Positions 1 to 8,880 of a stretch of 64,000 nucleotides of DNA are shown here, piece by piece. The position numbers were made by a program, and so were the translations under genes. Location: NCBI GenBank assembly GCA_036272935.1, contig DATAXP010000075.1, forward strand, positions 87,085 through 151,084, in the 5' to 3' direction. The notes beneath the pieces are model-generated. The model was not told where the DNA came from. It did not search any database and was given only the letters and a program-made list of their open reading frames with translations. This stretch comes from DATAXP01 sp036272935. GTDB lineage: Bacteria; Planctomycetota; Planctomycetia; Pirellulales; PNKZ01. How positions within the stretch are numbered: the stretch's first letter is position 1; each line of letters starts with the position of its first letter.

Positions 1-1835
1 TTGAGCCCTTCGACGGCGGTATCGCGCACGCGGGCATCGATCGCCGGGGCGCCGCCGCTGCGCTCGAGAATCATGCGCGACGGAGCCGTATGGATCGCGT
101 CGCTTTCGCTGCGAGCCAGCCGGCTGGGAAGACCGAGATCGATGCCTGGCGGTCCACCCATCCCGCCCGGGCCAGCAGGCTCGGCGATGCGCACTGGAAC
201 TGCGCCGCTACCTGAACTTGGCGAGCTCACCGCTACCGCCGTCTCGGGTCGCGCGCGCGCCACCGTGCCGGCCAAGGGGTTGTTTGCCGCCGACGAGCCA
301 GTCGCCGTGCCGCCAGCAGCAGCTGCTGGGCCTGCGGGAGCGGCTGCGGCGATGCGCGGCACATCGACCGTGGTCGCGGGGCCGGTGTTGCGAGCCAAAC
401 TGCTGCTGCCGAGCGGGCCGGGGACGACCGCCGTCGTATCGCTGCCGCTGGCTCGGCCGACCGTAGCGGATGTTACCTGCGGTCCCGTGTCGACGATGCC
501 GGTGCCGGCGTCGGCCGTCGAGCGCGACAGTGGGGCATCCGACGCGCGGCGAGCCGTCGCCGCACTGCTGCTGAGATTGGCTGGCGACGGTTCGCGGCTG
601 GCACCCGCCTCGGGCCTTGGCCCCGCAGTGGCCGGGAGCGCCGAGGTGGGAATATCCGCGCCGGCGACCGACTGGGCGATCTTTGCCGGCAGGCTCGGGC
701 CGGTATCGCTGCCGCGAGGCAACGATTGGCTGGCGGTGGCACGCTGAGCGGCGGTCGATTGCGGCCGCGACATGTCGGCTGCCGCGGCGGCGGCGCTCGG
801 CGCGGCGCGCAGGTCGCTGAGGGCGACCGACGACGGTGCCGCAGTGGGAGCGAGATTCGCCGGCTGCGGAGCGCTCGAAGCGCTGGAAGCCTGCACGGCG
901 GCGCGCTCGGCGATCGAACCGAAGTCGCTGGGGACGGCCGCGGCGCTGCGTTCGACGGCTGCCGTTGACGGCGCGGCAATCGGTGGGGCGGCGATCGTTG
1001 CGGCACGCGGGAGCGCCGCGGGCGCCGCGCTGGGCGCGGCGGCGGGAGTTGCGATCGCTTGCGGTCGCAGTTCAGGTAATGTCGTGGCCCGGGTCAGGCG
1101 CTCGATCGCGGCTGGTGCGACCGGATTGCTCGTTGCCTCGGCGGTCAACTGCGGCAGTGCCGGCTTAGTGACCGGTGCGTCGATTTTCTCCTGCTGGCTG
1201 CGTTTCGGTTCCGCAAGACGCTCGGAAAACTTCGGCGCCGAGGTTTCTGCGCGCTCGATCTCGATCGCCTTCGGTTCGATCGGTTTCTCGATCGGCTCGG
1301 GGCGTGCGCGCGAGGCGATCTTGATTTTAGGCTCGGCCGGCTTCGGCTCGGGGACCGCGACCGGTTCGGGGGTCGGCAGCTCGGTATCGACCGGGCGCTC
1401 CAATGGCTCGGCGACCGGCTGCTCGTGCACATCGAGCGTGGGATACTCCGGCAACAGCACCGGCTCGTACACCTCAGTCTGCCAGGCCGTGTCGTCGAGC
1501 GGCCGGACCGCGGGGAGGAAATATCGCTGCATGCTCCACGATAGTGCCAAGTGCACCAGCAGGCTGATCAAGATGGCCAACTGCATGCGCCGCTGAACGC
1601 GGCCGCGGAGCAGCGTGGCGGTGACGATCAGCACGGTAACCGTCGCGGCGACAATGCCCAACTGCACCCAGCCATTACGCAGCGGCTGCGAGGCATCGAA
1701 GTCGGCGCGAGCGACGATTGTCCCAGCCACGCAACTGGCAAGGATCAACAATAGCGCGTTGATCGGCCAGCCGTAGTCGTCGAAGTCGGCGACCGGGGCC
1801 TGTGCGACACGTCGGATGGTGGTGGAGTTGGACAC
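1..1835 (-). CDS. Large Pro/Ala-rich planctomycetal membrane protein, 5' part only
   Basis: The minus-strand frame is open from a GTG at 1835 to the window edge (611 codons, no stop), so the C-terminus is missing. The N-terminus has three hydrophobic stretches at about residues 20-40, 50-67 and 75-92 (for example WPINALLLILASCVAGTIVA), so the protein is probably membrane-anchored. A long low-complexity region rich in Pro, Ala, Glu and Ser follows, then just before the edge a short conserved-looking stretch (APAIDARVRDTAVEGL). In planctomycete proteins of this layout such a stretch commonly precedes a repeat domain (squalene-cyclase/prenyltransferase-like helices) or a vWA domain; that part is inference. 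No strong ribosome site precedes the GTG, so the start is uncertain. The opposite strand is also open here because of the high GC, but its translations are low-complexity. Confidence 0.7.
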   Translation of the reverse strand, partial: MSNSTTIRRVAQAPVADFDDYGWPINALLLILASCVAGTIVARADFDASQPLRNGWVQLGIVAATVTVLIVTATLLRGRVQRRMQLAILISLLVHLALSWSMQRYFLPAVRPLDDTAWQTEVYEPVLLPEYPTLDVHEQPVAEPLERPVDTELPTPEPVAVPEPKPAEPKIKIASRARPEPIEKPIEPKAIEIERAETSAPKFSERLAEPKRSQQEKIDAPVTKPALPQLTAEATSNPVAPAAIERLTRATTLPELRPQAIATPAAAPSAAPAALPRAATIAAPPIAAPSTAAVERSAAAVPSDFGSIAERAAVQASSASSAPQPANLAPTAAPSSVALSDLRAAPSAAAAAADMSRPQSTAAQRATASQSLPRGSDTGPSLPAKIAQSVAGADIPTSALPATAGPRPEAGASREPSPANLSSSAATARRASDAPLSRSTADAGTGIVDTGPQVTSATVGRASGSDTTAVVPGPLGSSSLARNTGPATTVDVPRIAAAAPAGPAAAAGGTATGSSAANNPLAGTVARARPETAVAVSSPSSGSGAVPVRIAEPAGPGGMGGPPGIDLGLPSRLARSESDAIHTAPSRMILERSGGAPAIDARVRDTAVEGL

Positions 1836-1917
1836 ACTATCTAGCGTAACGTAGCGGGCCGCGCCGCAAAACGGGGCGGGGGTCGTAAGCAGCCGCTCGC
1901 AAGTTGGCTGTTCCGGT

Positions 1918-1992
1918 TGTGGGAGGCGATTCCCATCGGCGACTGGTGGGTGGATCGCCCCTCCCGGTCGGCGAAAGGATTCGCCTCCCACA
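1918..1992. repeat. Intergenic palindromic repeat
   Basis: Perfect 12-bp inverted arms (TGTGGGAGGCGA at 1918-1929 and its complement at 1981-1992) enclose about 50 bp. It lies between the start of the edge gene and the end of the SbtA-like gene. It looks like a non-autonomous repeat unit rather than a terminator, since no T-run follows either arm. Confidence 0.6.
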
Positions 1993-2011
1993 TTTTCCAG
2001 CTGTTTAATGA

Positions 2012-3424
2012 TCAGAGGCTGAACAAAGAACCGAGCGTGTGCCAGGCGTGCAGCGGCGATCCCGGCGGCTCGGCGCCGGCGATTGGCCAGTAATGTTGCA
2101 GCGCCTCGGCGATCTCGCCATAGACCGGGATGCCGACCGTCACGTTGTACGAGAACGTCAACCCCAGCGAAGCAGCCAAGGGGAGCGTCGGGCTGGCTTC
2201 GGGAATGGCCAAACGCTGGATCGCCGGCACTGCAATGTACGAGGCGGCACCGCACAGCACGGCGAACACCATGTAGGTGCCGATCGAGAACTCGGTATGC
2301 ACCGCCAGACCGTAGAGATGGGCGACGACCATGCCAAACGTTGCGAACAGGTTCGGCGCGACGAGGCCGAAAACGATGAACCTCCAACCGGCGATCCGCA
2401 GGTCGCCAAAGCGCCGCGAGGCGGTGATGCCCATCTCGAGCAGGTACAAGCAGAGCAAGCCGTGGAACAAGTTCTTGAACACCTGATTGTCCTCGGCAAC
2501 CGCCGCCTGCCCCTGCAACTGGCCGACGAACCCAATGGCGATGCCGCCGAACAGCAGGTAGATGCCGGGGTTCAGGAACACCTCGTGCATCATCGCGGCA
2601 CTGAATAGGCCGGCCGGCTTGCCGTTTTGCTCCTCGACCGAGATGGCTGAGGCGTGGCCGTGCGCCGATCCGCCGCCAGGACGACTTGCGGAGAGATCGT
2701 AACCTGCCTCGTCTTGCATGTTCCCGTGTTTGTCCATGCCCGTGCGCCGCAGGCGGGCGATCAGGTACAGTCCGACCAGGCACCCGGGAATCTCCATGAT
2801 CGCAAGCATCACCGGCATGAACGATGCCTGTCGATAGGCTTCGCCGGCGGTCGCGGCCTCACGCACTTTGTCGATGTCCACGCCGCGCTCTTGCCAACGA
2901 GCGACCGTGGTGGGATCGTCCAACCCGCTTTCGACTTTACTAAGATCAATCTCTTTCAAGTCGAGTTGCGAGGGGCTGATCTGAGCAGCCAACAGTACCG
3001 AGCTCACGGCGGCCACCTGCATGGTCGCCAAGGCGCCGAGGCATGTGGCAAAGGTGCCCGCCGAATCGGACCCGTAGTAGGCGGCTACCGTGGCAGCGTC
3101 GATGCGGCGCAGCTTGGTTGCCAGCCGCAAAATCACATATGCCGCGATCCCAATGATGAAGTTCGTGACGAAGCCGACGATCATGAAGCCGAGTGCCTTG
3201 ACGAGCATTTCCTTGTCATGCAAGTACAGCACGGCCAGCTCTTCGCCCCCTTTCCATCCGATCGACACCAGCAAGTAGATCACCAACCCCTGGTAGACCA
3301 TGTGCGGGAACTCGAAGCCCACTTTGAGGATCGGCACCATGAAGCCCATGTAGAAGAACAGCAGCAAAGGCTGAAACATGTTCTTCACGACATTGTGGCC
3401 GAACTCAACAAGCCAGGATGACAC
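2012..3424 (-). CDS. sbtA: SbtA-like sodium-dependent bicarbonate permease
   Basis: This is a 470-residue integral membrane protein of the SbtA (former DUF897) family, which imports bicarbonate with sodium across the inner membrane. About ten hydrophobic segments form two similar halves. The first half carries a small-residue motif (YYGSDSAGTFATC) and the second a matching one (GAASYIAVPAIQ). Cyanobacterial SbtA is about 370 residues. The extra length here is a hydrophilic insertion at roughly residues 140-195, within the first half, plus a long charged loop at about 225-275 between halves (Gly, Ser and His rich). No SbtB-type PII regulator lies nearby. It starts at a GTG and is divergent from the two-component pair at 3818-5963, which may control it. 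Family assignment is firm; substrate is inferred. Confidence 0.82.
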   Translation of the reverse strand: MSSWLVEFGHNVVKNMFQPLLLFFYMGFMVPILKVGFEFPHMVYQGLVIYLLVSIGWKGGEELAVLYLHDKEMLVKALGFMIVGFVTNFIIGIAAYVILRLATKLRRIDAATVAAYYGSDSAGTFATCLGALATMQVAAVSSVLLAAQISPSQLDLKEIDLSKVESGLDDPTTVARWQERGVDIDKVREAATAGEAYRQASFMPVMLAIMEIPGCLVGLYLIARLRRTGMDKHGNMQDEAGYDLSASRPGGGSAHGHASAISVEEQNGKPAGLFSAAMMHEVFLNPGIYLLFGGIAIGFVGQLQGQAAVAEDNQVFKNLFHGLLCLYLLEMGITASRRFGDLRIAGWRFIVFGLVAPNLFATFGMVVAHLYGLAVHTEFSIGTYMVFAVLCGAASYIAVPAIQRLAIPEASPTLPLAASLGLTFSYNVTVGIPVYGEIAEALQHYWPIAGAEPPGSPLHAWHTLGSLFSL

Positions 3425-3817
3425 GACGGTGATCCCTTTCGATGAAGGGGAACAGGGATCGACCGCTGCGCGCAGCGATCTTGTAGATATGATGGGCGCA
3501 CAAGGCGTTCATTCGACGCTTGTTTCGATAGCTCGGGGCCGCTTGGACGCCCGGCCGAAATGTATGGTGCGGCACGATATTCGTTCCGATCTGCGGCTGC
3601 CCGAACCGTTCGACAATTAAAAACCTGTAACCCAGGCGGGTGACTTAGTATTTGCCGCCGTAATGGTTGCGCGTAAAGTAACACACGGCTCGACGCACGC
3701 CAAGCACCGCGACATTTTGTGCGGTCGACCGTCGGATGCGGGGCGAGCTAGGGTTCAGCGGGTCGAACACGGTTCAAGCCCACGGACGGTCACGTGGGTT
3801 TTGCGGTGGAATATTTT
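3425..3817. other. Intergenic region between divergent sbtA and response regulator genes
   Basis: These 393 bases hold no convincing gene. Near the sbtA start there is a 7-bp inverted repeat (GATCCCT at about 3430 with its complement about 16 bases on). Promoters for both divergent genes must lie here, but I cannot pick a clear -35/-10 pair. The stretch just before the regulator gene is AT-rich (GGAATATTTT). Confidence 0.5.
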
Positions 3818-4489
3818 ATGAATGTGCTGGTAGTCGAAGACGATCCGGTCATCGGCAAGGCGCTGCAAAAAGGGTTTCTCGAAGCCGGTCACGAGTGCAC
3901 CTGGGTGCGCGACGGCGTGAAGGGACTCGAGCTGGGGCGCAACAAGGCGCTCGACGCCATCACGCTCGACCTGATGTTGCCGGGCATCTCGGGGCTTGAG
4001 GTGCTCAAGCAGCTCCGTGCGGAGAAGATTCACACGCCGGTGCTGCTGCTTACGGCGCGCGGCAGCGTCGAAGAGCGCGTGGCCGGGCTGACCGCCGGCG
4101 GCGACGATTACCTGGTCAAGCCGTTCGCGTTCGTCGAGCTGATCGCCCGGCTCGAAGCGGTCTGCCGGCGCACGGTGAATCGGCCGTCGCCAACGCTCGA
4201 AGTCGGCACGCTGAAGCTCAACCTGACCACGCGGCGCGTAACCCGCGGCGGCCGCGAAATCGACCTGACCCCCACCGAGTTCAGCCTGCTGGAATACCTG
4301 ATGCGCTTCGCAGGGCGCGTCGTCACGCGTAAAATGCTCTGCGAGCATTTGTGGGACCTGGAGTGGGACGGGGCAACGAATGTCATCGACGTACACATCA
4401 ACCGGCTCCGCGGGAAGGTCGACAAGGGCTTCGATCAATCGTTGATCGAAACAGTCCGAGGACGCGGCTATGCCCTACGCGAAGCTTAG
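3818..4489 (+). CDS. OmpR-family response regulator
   Basis: This is a 223-residue two-component response regulator. An N-terminal receiver domain (residues 1-115) shows the acidic pocket (VVEDD, residues 5-9) and the phosphoacceptor Asp51 in LDLMLPG, with the conserved Lys in DYLVKPF. A C-terminal winged-helix DNA-binding domain (about 125-223) contains ATNVIDVHINRLRGKVD and ends GRGYALREA, as in OmpR/PhoB. I chose the ATG at 3818 because MNVLVVED is the normal family start; an upstream in-frame ATG at 3794 would add eight unmatched residues. It overlaps the histidine kinase gene by 20 bases, so the two are translationally coupled. The target is unknown; the divergent bicarbonate permease is the nearest candidate. 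Confidence 0.92.
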   Translation: MNVLVVEDDPVIGKALQKGFLEAGHECTWVRDGVKGLELGRNKALDAITLDLMLPGISGLEVLKQLRAEKIHTPVLLLTARGSVEERVAGLTAGGDDYLVKPFAFVELIARLEAVCRRTVNRPSPTLEVGTLKLNLTTRRVTRGGREIDLTPTEFSLLEYLMRFAGRVVTRKMLCEHLWDLEWDGATNVIDVHINRLRGKVDKGFDQSLIETVRGRGYALREA

Positions 4490-5963
4490 GGAGTTGTTCG
4501 GCACGCTGCATTTCCGCCTGACCGTTTGGTACACGGTGGTGATGCTGCTGATGGTCGTCGCCACGCTCGCGGCCGTGCGAGAAGGCCTGCAAATCGCCTT
4601 CATCCACGAGCTCGATACACTGCTCAGTGAAGATGCCCGCGAAGTCGAGCTGAGCGTCGAAGAGTATCCGGGCTTCGACCGCTTGGTGCACGAGTTGGAA
4701 CGCAAGGCCAGCACGCACAGCCACCTGGGGCTGTTTATCCGGCTGCTCGACGCCCGAGGCACGCTAGTTTGGCAAAGCGCTTCGGCTCCCGACGATATTC
4801 CCGATAACCTCGCCGGCCACCATCCCTACAATCCGCGCACGGTGGGCAACTACCGGGTCACGCGCCGCGATACCGACCGCAAGGACCGCCCACGGACGAC
4901 GGTCGTCGTCGGTGCTTCGCTGGCGCCGGTGCAAAGCGACGTGGCGGCGATCACCAACATCCTGCTGGGCATCGGTGGCGCCGTGCTGCTGATCGCGCCG
5001 TTGGGCGGGTACTGGCTGGCCGGACGCGCCACGCGCCCGTTGGCGCGGATCATCGACATCACGGCCCGACTGCACCCGACGAATCTCGACGAGCGCTTGC
5101 AAATTCGCGGCACGCGCGACGAGCTCGACCGGCTCTGCGTCACGATTAACGGGTTCCTCGATCGCATTGCCGCGTACCTCGAACAGAACCGGCAGTTCAC
5201 GGCCGATGCCGCCCACGAGTTGCGTTCGCCGCTGGCCGCCATGCAAAGCTCGCTCGATGTGGCGCTCAATGCCGACCGCACGCCGGCCGAGTACAAGGAG
5301 ATTCTCGGCGAGACGCTCGAAGAGTGTGCGGCACTGCGCGACCTGGTGAACCAGTTGTTGCTGCTGGCCGAGAACGATTCGGGCCACTTCGACGCCGGTT
5401 CGGAAACGGTGCAGCTCGAACGCCTGGTGCTGCGGTCGTGCGACATGTTCTCGGCGGTGGCCGAGACTCGCGGCATCGTCCTGTCGTGCCAGGTTCACGA
5501 TTCGCCCATGGTGCGCGGCGACACCGGCCGGCTGCGCCAGGTGGTCACGAACCTGATCGACAATGCGCTGAAGTTCACGTCGCTCGGCGGGCGCGTGCTG
5601 GTCGATCTGCGGGTTGATTCTCCGACCCAAGAGGCCGTGCTGCGTGTCACCGATTCCGGCTCGGGCATCTCGGCCGCCGACCTGCCGCACCTGTTCAAAC
5701 GGTTTTATCGGGCTGACAAGTCGCGGCAGCGCATCGACAAAACCGGCGGCAGCGGCTTGGGGCTGAGCATCTGCGAATCGATCGTGCGCAGCCACCGCGG
5801 CACGATCACCGCCGAAAGCGAACTCGGCCGAGGGACGACGATCACGGTGCGCTTGCCCTTGGTTGCGGCGCCGTTTGCCAGCACCGCCACGAGCAACAGC
5901 CTGCTGGAACATCCGCTCGTCGCGCAGCCAAACGGCGTCGGCGCCTCGAACGCCAGGGATTAG
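4470..5963 (+). CDS. Two-component sensor histidine kinase
   Basis: This 497-residue inner-membrane kinase is the partner of the preceding regulator. A transmembrane segment lies near the N-terminus (residues about 15-37), followed by a periplasmic sensor of about 120 residues without a recognisable fold. A second transmembrane helix lies at about 160-185, then a HAMP linker (ATRPLARIIDITARL). The dimerisation/phosphotransfer box (AADAAHELRSPL in part) carries His249. The ATPase domain has N (NLIDNALKF), G1 (DSGSGI) and G2 (GGSGLGLSI) boxes. The C-terminal 30 residues are a non-conserved tail. The gene starts inside the regulator gene, a typical coupled pair. The signal sensed cannot be read from the sequence. 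Confidence 0.92.
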   Translation: MPYAKLRELFGTLHFRLTVWYTVVMLLMVVATLAAVREGLQIAFIHELDTLLSEDAREVELSVEEYPGFDRLVHELERKASTHSHLGLFIRLLDARGTLVWQSASAPDDIPDNLAGHHPYNPRTVGNYRVTRRDTDRKDRPRTTVVVGASLAPVQSDVAAITNILLGIGGAVLLIAPLGGYWLAGRATRPLARIIDITARLHPTNLDERLQIRGTRDELDRLCVTINGFLDRIAAYLEQNRQFTADAAHELRSPLAAMQSSLDVALNADRTPAEYKEILGETLEECAALRDLVNQLLLLAENDSGHFDAGSETVQLERLVLRSCDMFSAVAETRGIVLSCQVHDSPMVRGDTGRLRQVVTNLIDNALKFTSLGGRVLVDLRVDSPTQEAVLRVTDSGSGISAADLPHLFKRFYRADKSRQRIDKTGGSGLGLSICESIVRSHRGTITAESELGRGTTITVRLPLVAAPFASTATSNSLLEHPLVAQPNGVGASNARD

Positions 5964-5988
5964 CACCGCCCCATGCGGCGCTTCCGCG

Positions 5989-7749
5989 TTAGATGCCCGC
6001 CCCGTTGCCCGCGCGGTATTCGTCGGCCCAGGCCAACAAGCGTTCGGCCCGTTGGCGATGGCAGAAATCGCCGAACGATTCGCCCGATTCGCGGGCGTGC
6101 TTGAAGAACACCAGCAGCGGCTTCAGCTCGGCAACGATCTCTTCCCCCGGCACGAGGTCTTTGTAGATGAAGTTCAGCCGATCGCCGAGCAGCCGCCCGC
6201 CGACGTAGATCGTGTACTTGCCGACGGTCTTGCCCACCAGGCCCACGTCGCAGTTGTAGGGGCGCGCACAGGCGTTCGGGCAGCCGGTCATGCGGATCGT
6301 GAACTTTTCGGTCGACAGCCCCAGCCGAGCCAACTCGGGCTCGATCTGGTCGATGATCCCCGGCAAGGCGCGTTCGCTTTCGGTGATCGCCAGTCCGCAG
6401 GTCGGCCACGCCACGCAGGCCATCGACCACCGCCGCGCGTTGCTGATCTCGTGCGACAGCTTCACGCGATGCCGCCGCAGCAAGTCTTCCAACGGCTGAC
6501 GATCCTGGGCTTCGATATCGGTGAACAAGATGCTTTGATGCGGCGTGAGCCGAATGCCGGGGCGATACGTGTTGCAAATCTCGCGCAGTGCCGCCTTGAG
6601 TTGAAGCCCGGTGCCGTTCGATAGTTCGCCGTCGAGAATGCGCCCGTTCTCGACGTTCAAGCCGTAGAACCACCGGCCGTCGCCTTGCTCGTGCCAGCCC
6701 ATGTGGTCGTCGAACCCACGGACGTCGTCGGGATGGGGCTCCTCGAGTGGCTGCCCGTAATACTCTTCCACCTTGGCCTTAAACCACGGCAGCCCTTGGT
6801 TGGCGATAAGGTACTTGAGCCGCGCGACCTTGCGATCGGCCCGATTACCGTAGTCGCGCTGCACCATGACCACCGCCGTCGCCACGTCGATCGCCTGCTC
6901 CGGACGGATGAACGCCATGCGCTTCGCCAAGGCCGGGAAAGTTTTCTTCGCGCTGGGCGTGACGCCCATGCCACCGCCGACCAGCACGTTGTACCCGATG
7001 ATCTTGTAGTCTTCGCAGACCGCCAGCAGCCCGAGGTCGTTCGTGTAGATGTCGACGCAGTTGTCGCCGCACAGGCCGATGGCGGTCTTGAATTTTCGCG
7101 GCAGGTAGGTAGGGCCGTAGATCGGTTCGATTTCTTCCGGCGCGCCGCCGCCGACGAGTGTTTTCTCGCCCGAGTCGCCGTCGGTGAGCCAAATTTCGTG
7201 ATACGCCCGGGTGCGCGGGCACAGATGCTGCGCGATCCCGTCGGCCAACTTCTGCAAATCGGCGTGCACTGGGTCGTGGTAATGCGGCGCCGGGCAGCAC
7301 ATGACGTTCCGCTCCACGTCGCCGCAAGCGGCGAGCGTCGAGAGCTGCACGTCGTTGATCCGGCGGATCGTGCGCTTCAAGTCCGACTTGATCACGCCAT
7401 GCAGTTGCAGTCCCTGCCGGCTGGTGATGCGCAGCGTGGTGTTCCCCACCTCGTCGCACAGGTCGAGCTCGGCCAGCATCTGCTCGCTGGTCAGCTTGCC
7501 GCCGGGAATCTTCGTGCGAACCATGAACGTGTATGCTTTGTCGCTCTTCGCGCCGTGACTGGCGCGCGATGCGGCCCGGGTATCGCGGTCGTCCTGCTGA
7601 TAGGTACCGTGGTTCTTCAGCAGTTGGACGCTGTCTTTGCCGAAATGGTCGTTACCGTCGACCAACTCCTCGGCGATCTGGCCGCGGAGAAATTCGCTGG
7701 CGATTTTCGCCGTCTCGACGGGACTGAGCTTTTCTTCTTCGGTGGCCAT
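5989..7749 (-). CDS. Siroheme/4Fe-4S sulfite (or nitrite) reductase hemoprotein
   Basis: This 586-residue enzyme belongs to the siroheme sulfite/nitrite reductase family (CysI/Sir/NirA). It carries out six-electron reduction of sulfite to sulfide, or of nitrite to ammonia, in the cytoplasm. The cluster ligands are visible as Cys445 and Cys451 (CX5C in CVAWPTC) and Cys490 and Cys494 (CX3C in TGCPNAC). Siroheme-site basic motifs include RITSRQGLQLHGV. Two ferredoxin-like halves and two hemoprotein halves are present, and the length fits the family. The N-terminal KNHGTYQQDDRD style is that of assimilatory sulfite reductases, so sulfite is the likelier substrate. No cysJ flavoprotein lies beside it, so a ferredoxin may be the donor. 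It is a stand-alone minus-strand gene with an ATG start. Confidence 0.87.
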   Translation of the reverse strand: MATEEEKLSPVETAKIASEFLRGQIAEELVDGNDHFGKDSVQLLKNHGTYQQDDRDTRAASRASHGAKSDKAYTFMVRTKIPGGKLTSEQMLAELDLCDEVGNTTLRITSRQGLQLHGVIKSDLKRTIRRINDVQLSTLAACGDVERNVMCCPAPHYHDPVHADLQKLADGIAQHLCPRTRAYHEIWLTDGDSGEKTLVGGGAPEEIEPIYGPTYLPRKFKTAIGLCGDNCVDIYTNDLGLLAVCEDYKIIGYNVLVGGGMGVTPSAKKTFPALAKRMAFIRPEQAIDVATAVVMVQRDYGNRADRKVARLKYLIANQGLPWFKAKVEEYYGQPLEEPHPDDVRGFDDHMGWHEQGDGRWFYGLNVENGRILDGELSNGTGLQLKAALREICNTYRPGIRLTPHQSILFTDIEAQDRQPLEDLLRRHRVKLSHEISNARRWSMACVAWPTCGLAITESERALPGIIDQIEPELARLGLSTEKFTIRMTGCPNACARPYNCDVGLVGKTVGKYTIYVGGRLLGDRLNFIYKDLVPGEEIVAELKPLLVFFKHARESGESFGDFCHRQRAERLLAWADEYRAGNGAGI

Positions 7750-7932
7750 GGGCGTGCGGCGACGTCGGTCGAATGGCGACCAACATGATTAGGTTCGTCG
7801 TGTTTAAGCGGAATGAGCTAGTATATCGCCTAAATCCGCCGGCGGCCATATGGTAATGAACGCCCATTTAGCCGCGTCGCTGGCGACGCGTTCGCCGCGG
7901 CGGCCGACCACATTCGTCTCAAGGACCAACGC

Positions 7933-8793
7933 GTGACCGCTAAGATTCTCGACGGCAAGCAACTGGCAAGCGAGCTTCAGGCCGATCTGGCCGTCGAAGT
8001 GGCCGCGTTCACCGAGCGCAGCGGGATCAAACCTTGCCTGGCGGTGGTGTTGGTCGGCGAAAACTCGGCCAGCGAGGTGTATGTCCGCAACAAGCGGGCG
8101 GCCTGCGAGCGGGCCGGCATCATCGGGCAACTGCATCGGCTTCCCGCCACCGCGACGGTCGACGAACTGCTTGCGCTCATCGGCACGCTCAACCGCTCGC
8201 CGGAGGTGCACGGCATCCTGGTGCAGTTGCCGTTGCCGAAGCAGATCGACGCGGCTCGCGTGCTCGATTCGATCGATCCGCTCAAGGATGTCGATGCGTT
8301 TCATCCCGAGAATGTCGGGCTGATCGTGCAAGGCCGCCCGCGGTTTTTGCCCTGCACGCCGCACGGAATCATGCGGCTGTTGGATCGCAACGGTGTCGAG
8401 CTGGCGGGCAGGCACGTGGTGGTCGTCGGGCGCAGCGACATCGTGGGCAAGCCGATGGCGAACATGCTGGTGCAGCGCGGCATCGACGCCACGGTGACCG
8501 TGTGTCATAGCCGCACGACCAATCTTCCGGCGATCACGCGAACGGCCGACGTGTTGATCGTTGCGATCGGCCGGGCGCGGTTCATCACGGCCGAGATGGT
8601 GCGTGCTGGCGCGGTGGTGATCGACGTGGGGATGAATCGCGGCGAGCACGGACTGGTCGGGGATGTCGATTTCGCAGCAGTGCGCGAAGTCGCGAGCCTG
8701 ATCACACCCGTTCCTGGTGGCGTCGGACCGCTCACCGTGACGATGTTGCTGCACAACACATTGACGGCGGCCCGACTGGCGGTCGAATGCTAG
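7933..8793 (+). CDS. folD: FolD methylenetetrahydrofolate dehydrogenase/cyclohydrolase
   Basis: This is a 286-residue bifunctional enzyme interconverting 5,10-methylene-, 5,10-methenyl- and 10-formyl-tetrahydrofolate with NADP, in the cytoplasmic one-carbon pool. Family signatures are clear: EVYVRNKRAACERAGI with the catalytic Lys, the loop KDVDAFHPENVG, the Rossmann NADP site (VVVGRSDIVGKPM) and the C-terminal PVPGGVGPLTVTML. The length is normal. The start is a GTG at 7933, and the first residues (TAKILDGKQLA) match the usual FolD N-terminus. It is monocistronic, divergent from the reductase gene, and followed after 87 bases by a secreted-protein gene. Confidence 0.96.
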   Translation: MTAKILDGKQLASELQADLAVEVAAFTERSGIKPCLAVVLVGENSASEVYVRNKRAACERAGIIGQLHRLPATATVDELLALIGTLNRSPEVHGILVQLPLPKQIDAARVLDSIDPLKDVDAFHPENVGLIVQGRPRFLPCTPHGIMRLLDRNGVELAGRHVVVVGRSDIVGKPMANMLVQRGIDATVTVCHSRTTNLPAITRTADVLIVAIGRARFITAEMVRAGAVVIDVGMNRGEHGLVGDVDFAAVREVASLITPVPGGVGPLTVTMLLHNTLTAARLAVEC

Positions 8794-8880
8794 CGCCCGC
8801 ATAGTTTTGTTTCACGCGGCGCGGCGAGCCATTATGATAGTCCGCGGAGGCGGAGTCGATTTCCATCCGCAGGTGAGTTC

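Noticed and set aside
1..1596. Long open plus-strand frames (1-747 and 772-1596) and short minus frames in the same stretch
   Set aside because: They are low-complexity translations opposite or out of frame with the Pro/Ala-rich minus-strand gene that starts at 1835. Only that frame shows membrane helices and a family-like motif.
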